Below, piece after piece: positions 1 through 12,401 of a stretch of 64,000 nt of DNA. Each line of letters begins with the position of its first letter. The first letter of the stretch is position 1. This stretch comes from Acanthosepion esculentum. Taxonomy: Eukaryota; Mollusca; Cephalopoda; Sepiida; Sepiidae. The stretch lies in assembly GCA_964036315.1 (NCBI GenBank), contig OZ038485.1, positions 101,196,249 through 101,260,248 of the forward strand, written 5' to 3'. Made by a program: the position numbers and the translations under genes. A model generated the notes under the pieces. It had not been told where the DNA came from. It worked only from the letters and a program-made list of their open reading frames with translations, and did no database searches.

Positions 1-475
1 TCAATATTTCTTTCATCAAAAATATATAGCTGGTAATAGTATTTTTTCAAGAACGTATAGCTGCTAATATATATTTTCCTTTTTCTAATAATTATTATTG
101 GTAATATTTATTTTTCAAAAATTCATTGCTGGCAACATTTAGTTTTCGAAAATTTATTGATTGTAATAATTTTTTTTTTTTTTTTTTACAAAGAATTTCT
201 GGTATTAAAACCTATTTTTACGCTTTCATAGTGTTTTGACCCCAGTTGCAATTCCATTGTATAATGTTTTGTTAAAAAACGTATAGCTGGTAATATTTTT
301 CTTTTTCTTTTTTAAACGTATAGCTGGTAATATTATTTTTCAAAAATGTACAGCTGGTAATATTTTTCCAAAAACATATAGCCGCCAATATCGCTTTTCA
401 AAAACGCACTGCTGGGAACATTATTCCTTCGAAAACATATAGCCGACAACCTTATTTTTTCAAAAACGGCCTCTC
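1..475 (-). repeat. Degenerate AT-rich ~30-bp tandem array (3' part of composite repeat)
   Basis: About twelve decayed copies of a unit built on 'acgtatagctggtaatatt' separated by T-rich runs, including a poly-T at 170-187. The reverse-complement array appears at 10110-10230 and 27720-28110. In each case it sits beside the conserved domain described at 700-870, so it is one module of a composite interspersed repeat rather than a local satellite. Confidence 0.7.
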
Positions 476-479
476 TGTT

Positions 480-699
480 TGACGTAGTTTATCGCCATAC
501 CCAGTATGTGGATGTACTTTATCGCCGTACCCAGGACGCGATGCAGTTTACCGTCGTACCCATGGACGCAGATGCAGTTTGCCGCCGTACCCATGGACGC
601 AGATGCAGTTTACCGTCGTACCCATGGACGCGGATGCAGTTTACTGTCATACCCATGGACGCGGATGCAGTTTACTGTTATACCCAGGACGTGAGCTAA
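480..699 (-). repeat. 31-bp minisatellite of the composite repeat
   Basis: Seven units with a clear 31-bp spacing (repeat starts at 541, 572, 603, 634 and 665). The core is 'atgcagtttaccgtcgtac' followed by 'ccatggacg'. The two open frames here (about 62 aa each) are period artefacts. Shorter versions of the array, as 'cctgggtatgacgataaac' units, occur at 9935-9985, 20072-20105 and 27600-27690. Confidence 0.85.
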
Positions 700-870
700 A
701 CTGGGAGTTCACTATTTGCCCATAGCTGGGACCCTAACAGGTGCTACCACCCCGGGTCGGGGTGGATCTGGGAACACCAGCAATTAAGAGGTGGTTCCAC
801 GCTCCTGAAAACCTCCTGATCAGAGGCCTTGCTGTTGGATGCAGTTTAACGTCATATCCAAGACGATTAA
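700..870 (-). repeat. Conserved domain of composite interspersed repeat, copy 1
   Basis: A unique ~165-bp domain containing 'ctgggaccctaacaggtgct' and 'aaacctcctgatcagaggcc'. It is the reverse complement of 9985-10110 and 20100-20235, with about 85-90% identity by eye. It always lies between the 31-bp GC-richer array and the AT-rich 30-bp array. No coding potential was seen. A (GAA)n run follows at 871-893. Confidence 0.8.
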
Positions 871-893
871 GAAGAAGAAGAAGAAGAAGAAGA

Positions 894-1360
894 GACTGTA
901 AAACGGTGGATATTTTTTTCAATGTTGAAAAACTTCTTTTTTTTATTCATAATTCTAGTTTCTGTTAACAATAAATGAATAAAGAAATACAACAATTCCT
1001 TTCATGGTAAGATTTTGGCGATAATAATGATAAATGTATTGCAAAATAAATGCAATGTTTTTACTTACATTTAAATAGGTCTTAATGTTTTCTTCAAAAA
1101 AACGACCTTACTTTTCGAACAAGTTCCAACATTTAACCTTTAAACTCTGCATTTTTCTGGCTTCATTTCTTCGGTCCTTTTTTCCTCATTTCTCTTTTGT
1201 CATTTCTCGCAATCACAAGTTTTCCATATTGTCAATAATTAGTTGATAATTTGATGCCACAAATCTCCAGGTTTGGAAAACAGAAAGAGTGTCATTCGTA
1301 ATAATAACAATGCAAATCCACACATACTTCCATAAGGCTGTAACACGTTACAAGAGCATT
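894..1360. other. AT-rich stretch without recognised gene
   Basis: No supported coding region. The part near 1080-1205 resembles 4095-4215 in word order ('ttcraacaagtt', then pyrimidine-rich text), suggesting an old unclassified interspersed repeat present twice. Confidence 0.3.
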
Positions 1361-1735
1361 GTTTATTCCGGGACTCTACGAACAAACCAGTGCAAACAAT
1401 GGGGATGTGCTGCCTCGGAGATGGATCGTCTGTGACGGGGCTTATATTTATAACGAATTTATGGTACAAGGATATTGATTATTACGGAACTCCACGAACA
1501 AATCAGTGCAAAAATAGTGTATACTAGTTCAATGGGGAGGTGCTGCCTCAGAAATGGATCTTCTGTGATTGGGTTTATATTTATAACTTATCTATGGTAC
1601 GAGGTCAGTGTTTATTACGAAACTCCACGAAGTAATCAGTGCAAAAAATAGTGCATATTAGTTCAATGGGGAGGTGCTGGCTTGGAGATAGATCTTCTGT
1701 TACTGGGTTTATATTTATAACTGAAATCTGGTAAG
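1361..1735. repeat. Three-copy tandem duplication, ~116-133-bp units
   Basis: Units start near 1361, 1476 and 1609. Each carries a 'ggaactccacgaacaaatca'-like segment, then 'ggggaggtgctgcctc', then 'gggtttatatttataac'. The copies differ by scattered substitutions and a ~17-bp indel. I do not recognise a family. It is non-coding in all frames beyond short chance ORFs. Confidence 0.8.
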
Positions 1736-1796
1736 TTTTGGCCCAAAAGCTTACTTGTAAGGGGATATTATTGGTTTTCTTTTCAATTCATCCCAA

Positions 1797-1985
1797 ACAG
1801 ACATCTGGAAGAAGCGTAGCACATGGGACTAGAACAATCTACCCCGATGGAAAAAATAATGGGTTCAGTTCAAACTTGCAATCATCTTAAGAAGAGCCAG
1901 AGTGTACAATGACTGAAATGTCATGAATATGGCAATGAAGATGAGGACAACAGTCTGAACAATATAAATAGTGTAAATAATAATT
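1797..1985 (+). mobile_element. SINE body fragment, family of 12402-12703
   Basis: Matches the body of the SINE pair at 11970-12232 and 12402-12703: 'actagaacaatctacccc', then 'gggttcagtt', then the end 'gtctgaacaatataaatagt'. The tRNA-like head with its internal promoter is missing, so this is a truncated old copy. Confidence 0.7.
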
Positions 1986-2054
1986 ATTATCATTATAATT
2001 AAATTTCATTCAAGTGTAGACTTTGACGAGTATGTCAGCTTGTATTATACTCAT

Positions 2055-2385
2055 ATAACTTTTTAAATTTAAGTGCGGTACTAGACTGGCGTCAAGATCT
2101 CATCAATTTATAGTTGACTTGGCTAGATGTAACCGTAACTTCTACGCTAACAGTTCCTTTTCACGCACTTCTCGTTTATGTAAATATCTTCTGGCTCCAT
2201 GCTTTCCAGCATTAATTTGCAAAAAATTAAATGCAATGTCAATCGTTATCTACTGATTGCTCTTTTCCCTTCCCGCTCTTTAATAATGTTTCTGTTCATA
2301 ATTCTTCCACACCCTGTAACCCCTTGCGTCTTATTGGCTTTGATGTCTTGCATGGGGTGATACCAATTAAAAAAAGTCACACCAC
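2055..2385 (+). mobile_element. CR1-like LINE, 3'-terminal fragment
   Basis: With frameshifts allowed, the translation reads like the extreme C-terminus of a CR1-group reverse transcriptase ('TRLASRSHQF', 'NRNFYANSSFSRTSRL', 'LNAMSIVI'). It is followed by a 3' UTR ending 'accccttgcgtcttattgg' ... 'gatgtcttgcatggggtga'. The same C-terminus and 3' end occur at 6400-6660, 8850-9085, 39025-39345 and 51398-51930. It is dead, with several stops. The clade call is inference from the conserved C-terminal SFF-R-LW pattern. Confidence 0.7.
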
Positions 2386-3020
2386 CGTAGATTTTCCTTA
2401 AGGACAATAGCTTTAAGATTAGAAAAACAGATATCAATTCAACCTTATTACATTTCTTCTTATCTTTCATTCCACTCCTCTTTTTGGTTGTTTGTATGTA
2501 CGGATGTTATGCTTTGTAAACAGGACCGAGCTCGATAACTATTGTCAACCGACTCCATCGAAGTGTCTGGCGCTAGAAATTTAATATCTTTCTTTTCTAA
2601 TTTAGCTTATATATTTTTAGACATTTTTTGGTTAATTTATTATGTAAACGTTTATATTTAAGATGCATATAATAGCCAGGAATATCTTCACGGGATTCAT
2701 GCTAACGTGAACTCCACAGACGAAATGTTGCATGCCTCTGGTTACTCTATCGCTATAGTCATGGCAAATGTTCATATGAGCTCTATCAGTTCAGACCTTT
2801 ACAGCTAGGAGAACCCATGCCACGTACACAGAGTTGAATCGTCCTCATTGCCTTCGTATTCCATTGGTAAGAAGGGAGTTCCATTGAAATAGGTTCTTCC
2901 AAAGAGTCGCTGCATTGGGGAACAGACTCGCAAGTGGCTGCTTCTCTGATCACTACAATCTTAAGCTCTTCACGTTTACGGTCAACTAACAAATTGGGAT
3001 GGTGGGATCGCTAAGGACGC
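2386..3020. other. No recognised feature
   Basis: A mixed-composition stretch. A 68-codon minus-strand open frame at 2786-2992 has no motif I recognise and no paralogue in the window. I see no promoter or splice signals that would make it a gene. Confidence 0.25.
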
Positions 3021-3024
3021 ATTT

Positions 3025-3480
3025 CAAAAGCTGAGCAGAGTATTGCAAGACAGGAGGATTTCTTTAGTAACAAAACAAAGAACACTGAGACATTACGTGC
3101 GAATGTTGGACGATTTCCTCAAAGACGAAGAAGAGACTCGAGGCGACAGACATGTGGTACTACAGGAGGATGCTAAGAATATCATGGACCGAGCGTGTGA
3201 GCAACGATGAGGTCTAAGAGAGGACGCAAACAAGGAGGAGGCTTATACTTAACACCAGGAAGAGGCAGCTGAAGTTCCTGGGACATATAATGAGGAAGGA
3301 GGGCTTGGAGAATCTGATACTCACGGAGCGAATAGAGGCAAAGAGAGACAAGGGTAAAAAACGCGTGACATACCTGTCGCCCTTAAGCAAGTGGGTGTCA
3401 GATGACAGTGGTCTGAGGGAGGAAGCAGAAGATAGAGGGAGACGGAGAGCCATGATCGCCTACGTTCTAAAAGGACATAA
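3025..3480 (+). pseudogene. Endonuclease-RT LINE, C-terminal coding remnant
   Basis: Frames joined by eye read 'KLSRVLQDRR', 'CWTISSKTKKRLEATDMWYY', 'RRMLRISWTERVSND', then one stop, then 'RKRQLKFLGHIMRKEGLENL' and 'AMIAYVLKGHK'. This is the C-terminal region, downstream of the polymerase domain, of a non-LTR retrotransposon commonly annotated as endonuclease-reverse transcriptase. The 86-codon open frame 3290-3550 is its best-preserved part. Minus-strand relatives lie at 19585-19995, 33600-34285, 55195-55870 and 57595-58260. Stops and missing upstream domains make it a dead 5'-truncated copy. Confidence 0.8.
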
Positions 3481-3775
3481 AAAGAAGTTATCAATCTTGC
3501 ATAGCTGCTGCGTAGAAAGACGACCGACCTTCGCTACATTAAAATGTTGAATATTGTCTCTTCCATTGACTATGAGAGGAGCCGTAAGCGGGGCACGTGG
3601 GAGTCGCACCGTTTGTCGCATTAACTGTGTTATTCGCTAGTATTGTAGTATTAATCCACGTGATTAAACAGTTCTTTCACTAATCTTGTGTTCCAGTGTT
3701 TTTCTTTGAAATATTACTAACCGAAACTACGAACATGATAACAATAATCTTATAACGTCCACTCTTGTACCCACT

Positions 3776-5425
<1,650 letters not shown>

Positions 5426-5429
5426 ACCA

Positions 5430-6660
5430 GAATCTATCTTACATATGTACAAGTCTAATATTTCTCTCACATCTGGTTTTCTGCTTCTGTTATGTATTTA
5501 GAGATTCTTGATAAAATCCAAAGAAGAATCTGCGATGTTATTTGTCCTCACCTGCCATCTCGGCTTCATTAAATTTCCTACCGCTGTAATGTAGCTTCCC
5601 TGTGCCTTTCATAATAAGTGTTCCGGTGAACCTTCCTCTTTTTTATTTTTAAAAGTTGTTATCTTTATTCCTTATGCCTCGTGGACGAATTGTATATATG
5701 GGAACTAGTTAGGACTTCATAGAGACTTTGTGGTATTATGGTGGCTGTAGTAAGAATGGTAATCAAGAATAGTAAGTAAGAATGTGATGTAAGGAATACT
5801 GGGGTATGTTTGGATCAGTAATTGCGACTAGCTAAGTTTAAAATAAGACAGATTGAAGACCAGCCTTTCCCTATCACCCTTTTGGCCTTGTGCCACATTT
5901 TTGTATTTTCGAAATGAATATTACTTTTTGGGGGGTTGCTCGGTTTTTATGAATTTAAGCGTACTACTAGATTGGCAATTAAGTCTCATCTTCATACAGT
6001 TGAAATGGTTAGATTAAAAGTGAGGAACCTTTTCCTGTATGAAGGCCACATTGAAAATCGTCGTCCATCATAGAGGCCGCATTCACCAAGTGAGTTTTTT
6101 TACTGTTACACATTTTATATCTTCTGTAAATAATGCTTAAAATCGAATTTAATAAATACATAATCTAACAAAAACAGACATTATAAAACTGAAACGAAAG
6201 ACATATTAAAACAAATACTTTATTCACCTTTTAGACAAATTAATGACTTCCTTGATATTGCTTCTTTTGAGATAGCATTTTGATACCAGGTTCTAACATG
6301 ATGGTTTTTATTTTTAATTGGTCTTCCAAATGCTCATCTGTCAGCTGTTCTAAACGAATTTTTGGTTTGTGTCAAGTACGAGAATGTGGATTCACAACTG
6401 CATAGACGTTAAATGTAACCGTAAGTTCTATGCTAACAGTTTCTTCTCTTGCTCTTCTCGCTTGTGAATCTCTCTTTCGGCTTTTTGCTTTCCAGTGATC
6501 ATGTTCTAAACATTTAAATGCAATGTCAATCGTTATCTCCTGTTTTCTTAATTCCTGTTCTTTCATTGTTCTCTCTCCTTAATAATGTTTTCTGAGATTC
6601 TCTCACACTCAGTAACACCTTGTGTCTTGGTGGCTTTATTGCCTTGCTTGTGGTAAAATG
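5430..6660 (+). mobile_element. CR1-like LINE, fragmented 3' end
   Basis: Three collinear pieces. 5500-5640 reads 'EILDKIQRRICDVICPHLPS' and 'NVASLCLFHNK', the late RT region. 5945-6035 reads 'FKRTTRLAIKSHLHTVEMVR'. 6400-6660 reads 'CNRKFYANSFFS' and carries the shared 3' end 'ttgcttgtggtaaaatgatt'. The gaps at 5640-5930 and 6060-6400 do not match the LINE and are probably insertions or diverged DNA. There are multiple stops. Confidence 0.65.
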
Positions 6661-6752
6661 ATTAAAAATATATGTGAAGAAAATGCACCCAAAATGTGTA
6701 TAACGGTCAATTTTATCATCGTAATTCCAAGACCATTAGTAAGATGGAATAT

Positions 6753-6908
6753 TGTTATGGTCCAGTTTAGAACCAAGGAAGAACAACACGAACACAAGAG
6801 TAGAAATAACGAAGATATATTACACGGAATAATAATACAAGATGTGGAAGGTGTTAGTATGACTGTCAGTCTGGTTTGGAGTGAACTACTATCGGCTCGA
6901 CTCGATTC

Positions 6909-6911
<3 letters not shown>
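6753..6911 (-). mobile_element. Truncated LTR, 3' portion (same family as 50311-51048)
   Basis: The reverse complement of this segment matches 50885-51048: 'gccgatagtagttcactcc', then 'cttgtattattattc', ending 'ggaccataaca', the LTR terminus. The homology stops inside the structured unit where a (CT)n tract begins at 6908. Frames open across it are not coding in the related copies. Confidence 0.8.

Positions 6912-6947
<36 letters not shown>
6908..6947. repeat. (CT)n microsatellite
   Basis: A pure CT run of about 19 units. It replaces the upstream part of the LTR fragment at the point where the LTR reads GAGAC. Confidence 0.95.
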
Positions 6948-6948
<1 letters not shown>

Positions 6949-7918
6949 AGAGGCGTAGTATACATAGTGTTAGGAAGAGTTCATTCTGTAGTTATATGTA
7001 AGGAAACATAAATATTATAGAAGATTCTGATTTTAGAATCATTTGTGAATATTTATTTATAGAAGCGGGGATATTTGTATTTAAAAAGTTGCTTACTCTT
7101 TATGAAATGGTGTGACAGTAATTTTCACGGGAAAATTTTAACGCATAAAGGAAATATCCAGATCTTAAAAATCGAGCCGAAATTATCTGATTTAAATAAA
7201 ATTTTCGCTAGTCATTCCTTTAATTATGAAACGTGTGCAGGCATAATTCTAAGTTAATTGAACACCTTTTATCTTATTTTATGAAAGATAAGTCTCCTAT
7301 ATCCTCCATACATTGTGAACATTTTGTTTAAAGTTCGTGATTTCTGATGGGAAATTTTTCACTTGTCTAATTGTTGCATTACACTTTGAACCGTTGTATC
7401 TTAGAAATGATTAAAGATATATATATATTTTTTTATAAGACTATTGAACCCTACTTTGAATAATAAGAATGTATTTAGTTCCAAGTTGGAATGATGACCC
7501 CCCTCCCTGTTGTGATCTCCTGATACAGTTTTCCTCTCTACTGTTAGCTCTTTTTAAAACTTATTCACCGTTCTCCTGATTCTTCTTCTTGAATTAAGTT
7601 TGAAGATTGAATCCAGAGTATGAATGTTGATACCATTACTGAAGGCCCGAATGATCTTTTTCGTCTCACCATTGTTCAGTTGGGAAGACATAGTGGGGCT
7701 GACACAAAACGATTTTAATCTGTTCTCTTGCTAGTTGAATAACTCAAAGGGTTTTTCAGTGATTCTTACGACAAACGGCGTGAAGATGGCTAAATGTCTC
7801 ATATGAAAAGCTGAATAAAAGAAACTCAATTAGTTTACTTTGGGGAGGGTAGTAAAAATTTTGTGGTATGAACCATTATCCCATGTCGTGTAACGACATG
7901 GACAATTTTGGTGTTACA
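6948..7918. other. No recognised feature
   Basis: AT-rich. A small perfect hairpin 'ccatgtcgtgtaacgacatgg' split as arms of 9 bp lies at about 7881-7901, just before the TA array. No gene or repeat family was recognised. Confidence 0.3.
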
Positions 7919-7920
7919 CC

Positions 7921-7984
<64 letters not shown>
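7919..7984. repeat. (TA)n microsatellite
   Basis: About 33 uninterrupted TA units. Confidence 0.97.
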
Positions 7985-7987
<3 letters not shown>

Positions 7988-8207
7988 TAACTATACTCGT
8001 CTCGACAAACCTTCGGTTTCTTGATTTGCCAATAATCAAATCAATATCGAAGGAAAAAAGGTTTTAAAAAAAGAAAGAGCCAGGAACATGAACGTCTGTC
8101 AAAAATAATCGTACAACTTACAGGTTCAAATCCCAAAGAAAAAAAACCTCGACACGAGTAAACAACTAACTAAAAAAGTGCTCAATACAAAAGTAGACCA
8201 GACCGAG

Positions 8208-8211
<4 letters not shown>

Positions 8212-8287
<76 letters not shown>
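8212..8287. repeat. (TA)n microsatellite
   Basis: About 38 uninterrupted TA units. Confidence 0.97.
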
Positions 8288-8289
<2 letters not shown>

Positions 8290-8849
8290 TTTGAGCCATG
8301 TTTGGACATATTTTTGAATTCATATCCTCCTAGCATAATTTTTAACTACTGTCCCCGTTTTTCCCACATATCCCGACCATTTTGCATAGAGTTCGTATCT
8401 TGCTTGATTTCAGATGGATTTCAATGTTATTTTCACATTCCAAAATAGTCTATGTTAATAGTTTAGATATATATGGAAAGAAGACGTCAGTTTAAAATGG
8501 CGCCATCGGGATAAGTATAATCAGTTGACATTTTAATGGAGGATTCAACTAGAGATTTAAAAAAAAAAGATAGCCTGAACCCGTAAATAAAAGCAATAAA
8601 TCTTTTCAATGCTTTAAATTTCTGTCTTCCTTTTATTTTCACTGGACAACCTGATGTTGGCTTTCTTCCTATTTTGTAGTACTATACAGTTACCGATGAG
8701 TTACCAACAACTTAAGCAGAGCTTCCAACACATTTTTTCATATTACATGAAAGGCAGTAAAGCCACTAAGGTACAAGGGATTATTGATTGCGAAAGAATG
8801 AGAAAAAAAGAAAAACATTATTATGGAACGAAAATAGATAGATATCAAG
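8288..8849. other. No recognised feature
   Basis: A 66-codon plus-strand open frame at 8654-8854 has low-complexity composition and no recognisable domain. I do not call a gene. Confidence 0.25.
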
Positions 8850-9085
8850 AATAGAATAAAATCAAATGACAGTAGATAACGACTGCTATTGTATTTAAAT
8901 GTTTGAAGGTGTAATTTAACTGGAAATCATAGAGGAGAGTTCCACAAGCAAGGAGTGCGGGAAAAGAAACTGTTTGCATAGAACCTACGATTAGTTCTGA
9001 TCAATTAAACTGTAAGAAGATGAGACCTTACCTCCAATCTACGCTTAAATAGTACTACGCTTAAATTCATAAAATAAAAATAAAA
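8850..9085 (-). mobile_element. CR1-like LINE, 3'-terminal fragment
   Basis: The minus-strand translation, with frameshifts, gives 'RFYANSFFSRTPCLWNS', the conserved C-terminal SFFSRT-LWN block shared with 39025-39345 and 51398-51930. It lies between unrelated AT-rich sequences. Confidence 0.65.
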
Positions 9086-9364
9086 ACTAAGTACATATAA
9101 CTCTTTAAAAATTCAGGAATCGATTTGACACTTTATTTGTAATATAAACAGACCACAATTTTTTCTATAGTTTTAAAAATACTGATTTTTAACATTATAG
9201 AAGATGGTGGTCATTTTTTACATTATAGAAAATGGTGGCCATTTCTCAAATATCATGGATAGAGGAAGGCCTAATTAATTCTAATTTACAAAAATTGTCA
9301 AAACAATTATTGCCTATTTTTTTACGGGTGGACCATTTAATTAAAGTAGTGCCTCTGTCTCATT

Positions 9365-9560
9365 AAAGCAGCACACCTTAAGGGATAATGGCTCTCCAGA
9401 ACTTCCTATCATGTGTGGCTCTTAACAGTTTTACTAATCGCTCCGCCAACCATTCACACAAACTCATCAGGTAAGTGTCTTGCTGCCTTCCCTTAACTCT
9501 GTACCCCGCAATATGTCCTTTGAGGGTAAATTTTTCCAAGCCTTCCTTCCTTATTAACTT
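9365..9560 (-). mobile_element. Endonuclease-RT LINE, 3' fragment
   Basis: Shares 'atggctctccagaacttcct', 'ctgccttcccttaactctg' and 'tttttccaagccttccttcc' with the minus-strand LINE ends at 19600-19800, 33600-33780, 55210-55410 and 57630-57810. It contains the 3' UTR and the last codons only. Confidence 0.65.
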
Positions 9561-9565
9561 ATGCG

Positions 9566-9602
9566 GAAATACCCTTGAGAAAGTTATGAATCATTCTTCG
9601 TC
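9566..9602 (+). mobile_element. SINE fragment with conserved 'cattcacttacg' core
   Basis: 'gcggaaatacccttgagaaa' plus 'gttatgaatcattc' matches the core at 15250-15305 (-), 13360-13410 (-), 36245-36285 (-), 43155-43205 (+) and 62125-62190 (+). This copy is only the end of the element. Confidence 0.5.
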
Positions 9603-9684
9603 AAGCTATGGGTCAATTAGTAAGACTTGTAACATTAAATCCATTATTATCGCCAAAAAATAAAATTGCACACAAAATATTTAG

Positions 9685-9760
9685 ATTTCGGCATTAAACA
9701 TTCCACAGAGGTAAAGGTTATTAGGTTTGCCGCTAAACATGAACACCCAACCAAGACCAT
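9685..9760. repeat. 'cggcattaaat' terminal module of composite repeat
   Basis: 'atttcggcattaaacattcc' followed by 'ttgccgctaaac' belongs to the module found at 10230-10290, 20715-20765, 21785-21840, 21985-22040 and 28128-28185. CGGCAT and ATGCCG arms about 24 nt apart form a short inverted repeat in most copies. Confidence 0.6.
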
Positions 9761-9929
9761 GTAAATGATTTTGAACTCTATCAATATTATAAAGTGTGAA
9801 TTGAGCAGCTCCATCCCAAACCTGAATAGCAAAAAAAAGGTAACCTTATTAGACCGAATCGCCTTTTAATAAACACCGTTTGTCAATACCAAACAATATC
9901 CAAGCGCTCTCGACATATATTTTAAGCTC

Positions 9930-10305
9930 GTCCTGGGTAAGACGTTAAACTACATCCACGTCCTGGGTAAGACGATAAACTACATCCAGCAGCAAGGCCT
10001 CTGATCAGGAGGTTTTGAGGAGCGTGGAACTACCTCTTAATTGCTGGTGTTCCTAGGTCCACCCTGACCCAGGGTGGTAGCACCTGTTAGGGTCCCAGCT
10101 ATGAGCAAATAGTTAACTATTACCAGCAATACTTTTTTTAAACAAAATTATTACCAGCAATACAATTTTGAAGGAAAAATATTACCAGAAACAGATTTTT
10201 GACAAAACAAAATATTACCAGCAATAAAAATTGTTGTCGGCATTAAATAACCCCTTGAGGTTGATATGCCTTAAAACAAAATAAACCAAAACCATATATT
10301 TTAAG
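9930..10305 (+). repeat. Composite interspersed repeat, copy 2
   Basis: Order: two 31-bp-type units ('cctgggtaagacgataaact'), the conserved domain (9985-10110), the AT-rich 'attaccagcaata' array (10120-10230), then the 'cggcattaaataacccctt' end module. This is the shortest complete layout in the window and defines the element's order. Confidence 0.8.
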
Positions 10306-10574
10306 CACTAAAACTCAGGTGCAACACGTGTTACTGAAGCACCTCATTCATCTGGTTGATATTTTCTTCTGTTACGAAAAATATCTAGAAACAAAGCTGG
10401 AAAGAAGAAAGTGTAAACAAAACATTTCAAGAGGAAAACACAAGTAGATTAGATTAGCATTACATCTGTATTCCCACAGACTTTAGTAAGGTTTGGTTTG
10501 GTTCGTATTACGATATATCAACCGTTTCAATATTAGTAATATCGAATTCTTTCGTTTTGAAAAACAACATGGTG

Positions 10575-10695
10575 TTAGACATGAATCTGGTTTGCATGAG
10601 AGTGAAAAAAAGTTGACATAATTTTGGTTTGGAAAAGAAGCAGTGAGAGACATAATTTGGGTTTGCAAAAAAGTAAAAAAAAAACGGTAGATATA
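10575..10695. repeat. ~36-bp minisatellite, left half
   Basis: Three degenerate units of the type 'gacataatttgggtttgca' plus 'aaaaagtaaa'. The array resumes at 11727-11830 on the other side of a Tc1/mariner-type insertion. Confidence 0.7.
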
Positions 10696-11724
10696 CAGGG
10701 TGTTTCACAGTTTATGAAACAAAATGATCAGGCACAAATCAAGGACCACAGATGATAGAGTAATGGCAATTACATGCGTACTGAAAGGTAAAAGGACAGC
10801 ATTTTAGGATCTGCAACCATTTAGTCTCAATAATGAACCAAAAAGGTCAAGAGGAACTCGAGATTACATGCTCCAGATATCGGCCGTTCAGTGAAAGACA
10901 TTGTTGAATGTAAAGTTGTTGATAACGTGTGCACATTCCTCCTAGGTGATTGCTTGAATCTTCTCAATGATGGCTGTCTTCAATGAGGGAATGGTGTGAG
11001 GGCTGACCTGTTAGATGTTGTCCTTGAGGAAACCCCCAGAGGAAGAATTCTGGGGGGGTCAGGTCAAGCAAGTGAGGTGCCCATTTCACTTCAACTTTGT
11101 GGCTGATGAGACACTCCCCAAATATGAATTGTACACTATAACATTTGAAGTAATAAAAATGTACGTACAGGGTGTTTCACAATTTTTGAAATAAAATGAA
11201 CAGTCACAAATCAAGGACCACAATGATAGACTAATGGAAATTACATTTATTGAAAGGTAAAAGGACAACATTTTAGGATCTGCAACCATTTAGTCTCAAA
11301 AATGAACCAAAAAGGTCAAGAGGAACCCGAGATTACATGTTCCAGATATCGGCCGTTCACTGGAAGGCATTGTTGAATGTAAAGTTGTTGATAACGTGTG
11401 CACATTCCTCCTTGAATCTTCTCAATGATGGTTGTCTTCAATGAGGCAATGGTGTGAGGGCTGCCCTGGTAGATGTTGTCCTTGAGGAACCCCACCAGAG
11501 GAAGAAATCTGGTGCGTTCAGGTCAGGCCAGTGATGCGCTCATTCCACTTCAGCTCTACGGCTGAGACGCTCCCCAAACTTTTAACAGCGCCAAGCTATG
11601 GTAAAATTAGTAGTGTGAGGAGGAGCACCATCCTGCTGGGACCACTGTTCCTTCTCATCCAGGTTCTCACGTTCTTCGACCTGCAGAGGTCACGGCTTTA
11701 TTTTAACAATTGGGAAACACCCTG
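10696..11724 (-). mobile_element. Tc1/mariner-type element, duplicated and internally deleted
   Basis: The left end is 'tacagggtgtttcac' at 10694. A second identical left end lies at 11166. The single right end is 'gggaaacaccctgta' at 11712-11726. TA flanks all of these, the usual target-site duplication of the superfamily. Copy A (10696 to about 11125) and copy B (11168-11724) are about 88% alike. On the minus strand copy B reads 'HWPDLNAPDFFLWGFLKDN' followed by 'IYQGSPHTIASLKTTI', the C-terminal DDE-transposase signature (PD..P-DFFLWG-LK). At 557 bp, copy B lacks the N-terminal half of a normal ~1.3-kb element. It is non-autonomous. Confidence 0.85.
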
Positions 11725-11726
11725 TA

Positions 11727-11830
11727 GATTTGGTTTAGCCGAGAGTCACAAAGGTTGACAGAGATTCAGTTTGCAAGAGAGAAGAAAGATATGCATGGAT
11801 TTGGATTGCAAAAGGGTAAAAAAGGAAGAG
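11727..11830. repeat. ~36-bp minisatellite, right half
   Basis: Degenerate units 'gagattcagtttgcaagaga' and 'atggatttggattgcaaaag' match the array at 10575-10695, showing the transposon landed inside a pre-existing minisatellite. Confidence 0.7.
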
Positions 11831-11969
11831 ATAGGGAGCTTTTTAAACTAGAGCCAAATGATAGACACTGGTTAGGTAAACACTAGAGTAAAAAAATGTT
11901 TAGTTTGAAATTGTGTCAAAAGGGTATAGAGGATCTGTCTATATTTCTGAGATGAGGTATTATATATAC

Positions 11970-12232
11970 TATTTACATTATTCGGACTATTGTCCTTATC
12001 TCTGTCACCATATTTATCACAACATTTCGGCCGTTGTACGCTCCGGCCTTCTTCATGTGGTTGGAATGTCGAACTGAACCCTTTATTTCACTTACTAGAG
12101 TAGACTGTTCTAGTTTCATGTGCCATGTCTAATGGGTGTCAGTTATCAGTTATCTCCTGTTAATTCCCCTCTCCAAGTTCTCCACCGCCTTAATCGGGTA
12201 TTGAACTTACGCTCTTTGGGCCCTGTACAGAG
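11970..12232 (-). mobile_element. SINE, inverted copy (left arm of pair)
   Basis: Nearly the full body of the SINE at 12402-12703 in opposite orientation, about 85% identical by eye. The homology ends at 'gggccctgtaca', so the A-box end of the tRNA-like head is lost. It contains a hammerhead-like core (reverse complement of 12025-12056). Confidence 0.85.
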
Positions 12233-12329
12233 TGCCAGAGAAAAGCGATAACAACAACAAAAATTGCAATATGAGCTCTGGTAAAAACAAGTTTGATAAA
12301 AGCAAAAATTGCAATATGAGTAAAAAAGG

Positions 12330-12390
12330 TTGCTGAAGACATTACTTTTATAATACCCAGAAATTACTTTTATAATACCCAGAAATTTAT
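12330..12390. repeat. 22-bp direct duplication
   Basis: 'ttacttttataatacccag' is repeated twice head to tail in the spacer between the inverted SINEs. Confidence 0.8.
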
Positions 12391-12401
12391 ACACAGTTGT
12401 C

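Noticed and set aside
6622..7011. 129-codon plus frame as a gene
   Set aside because: It crosses a LINE 3' end, an LTR fragment and a (CT)n run.
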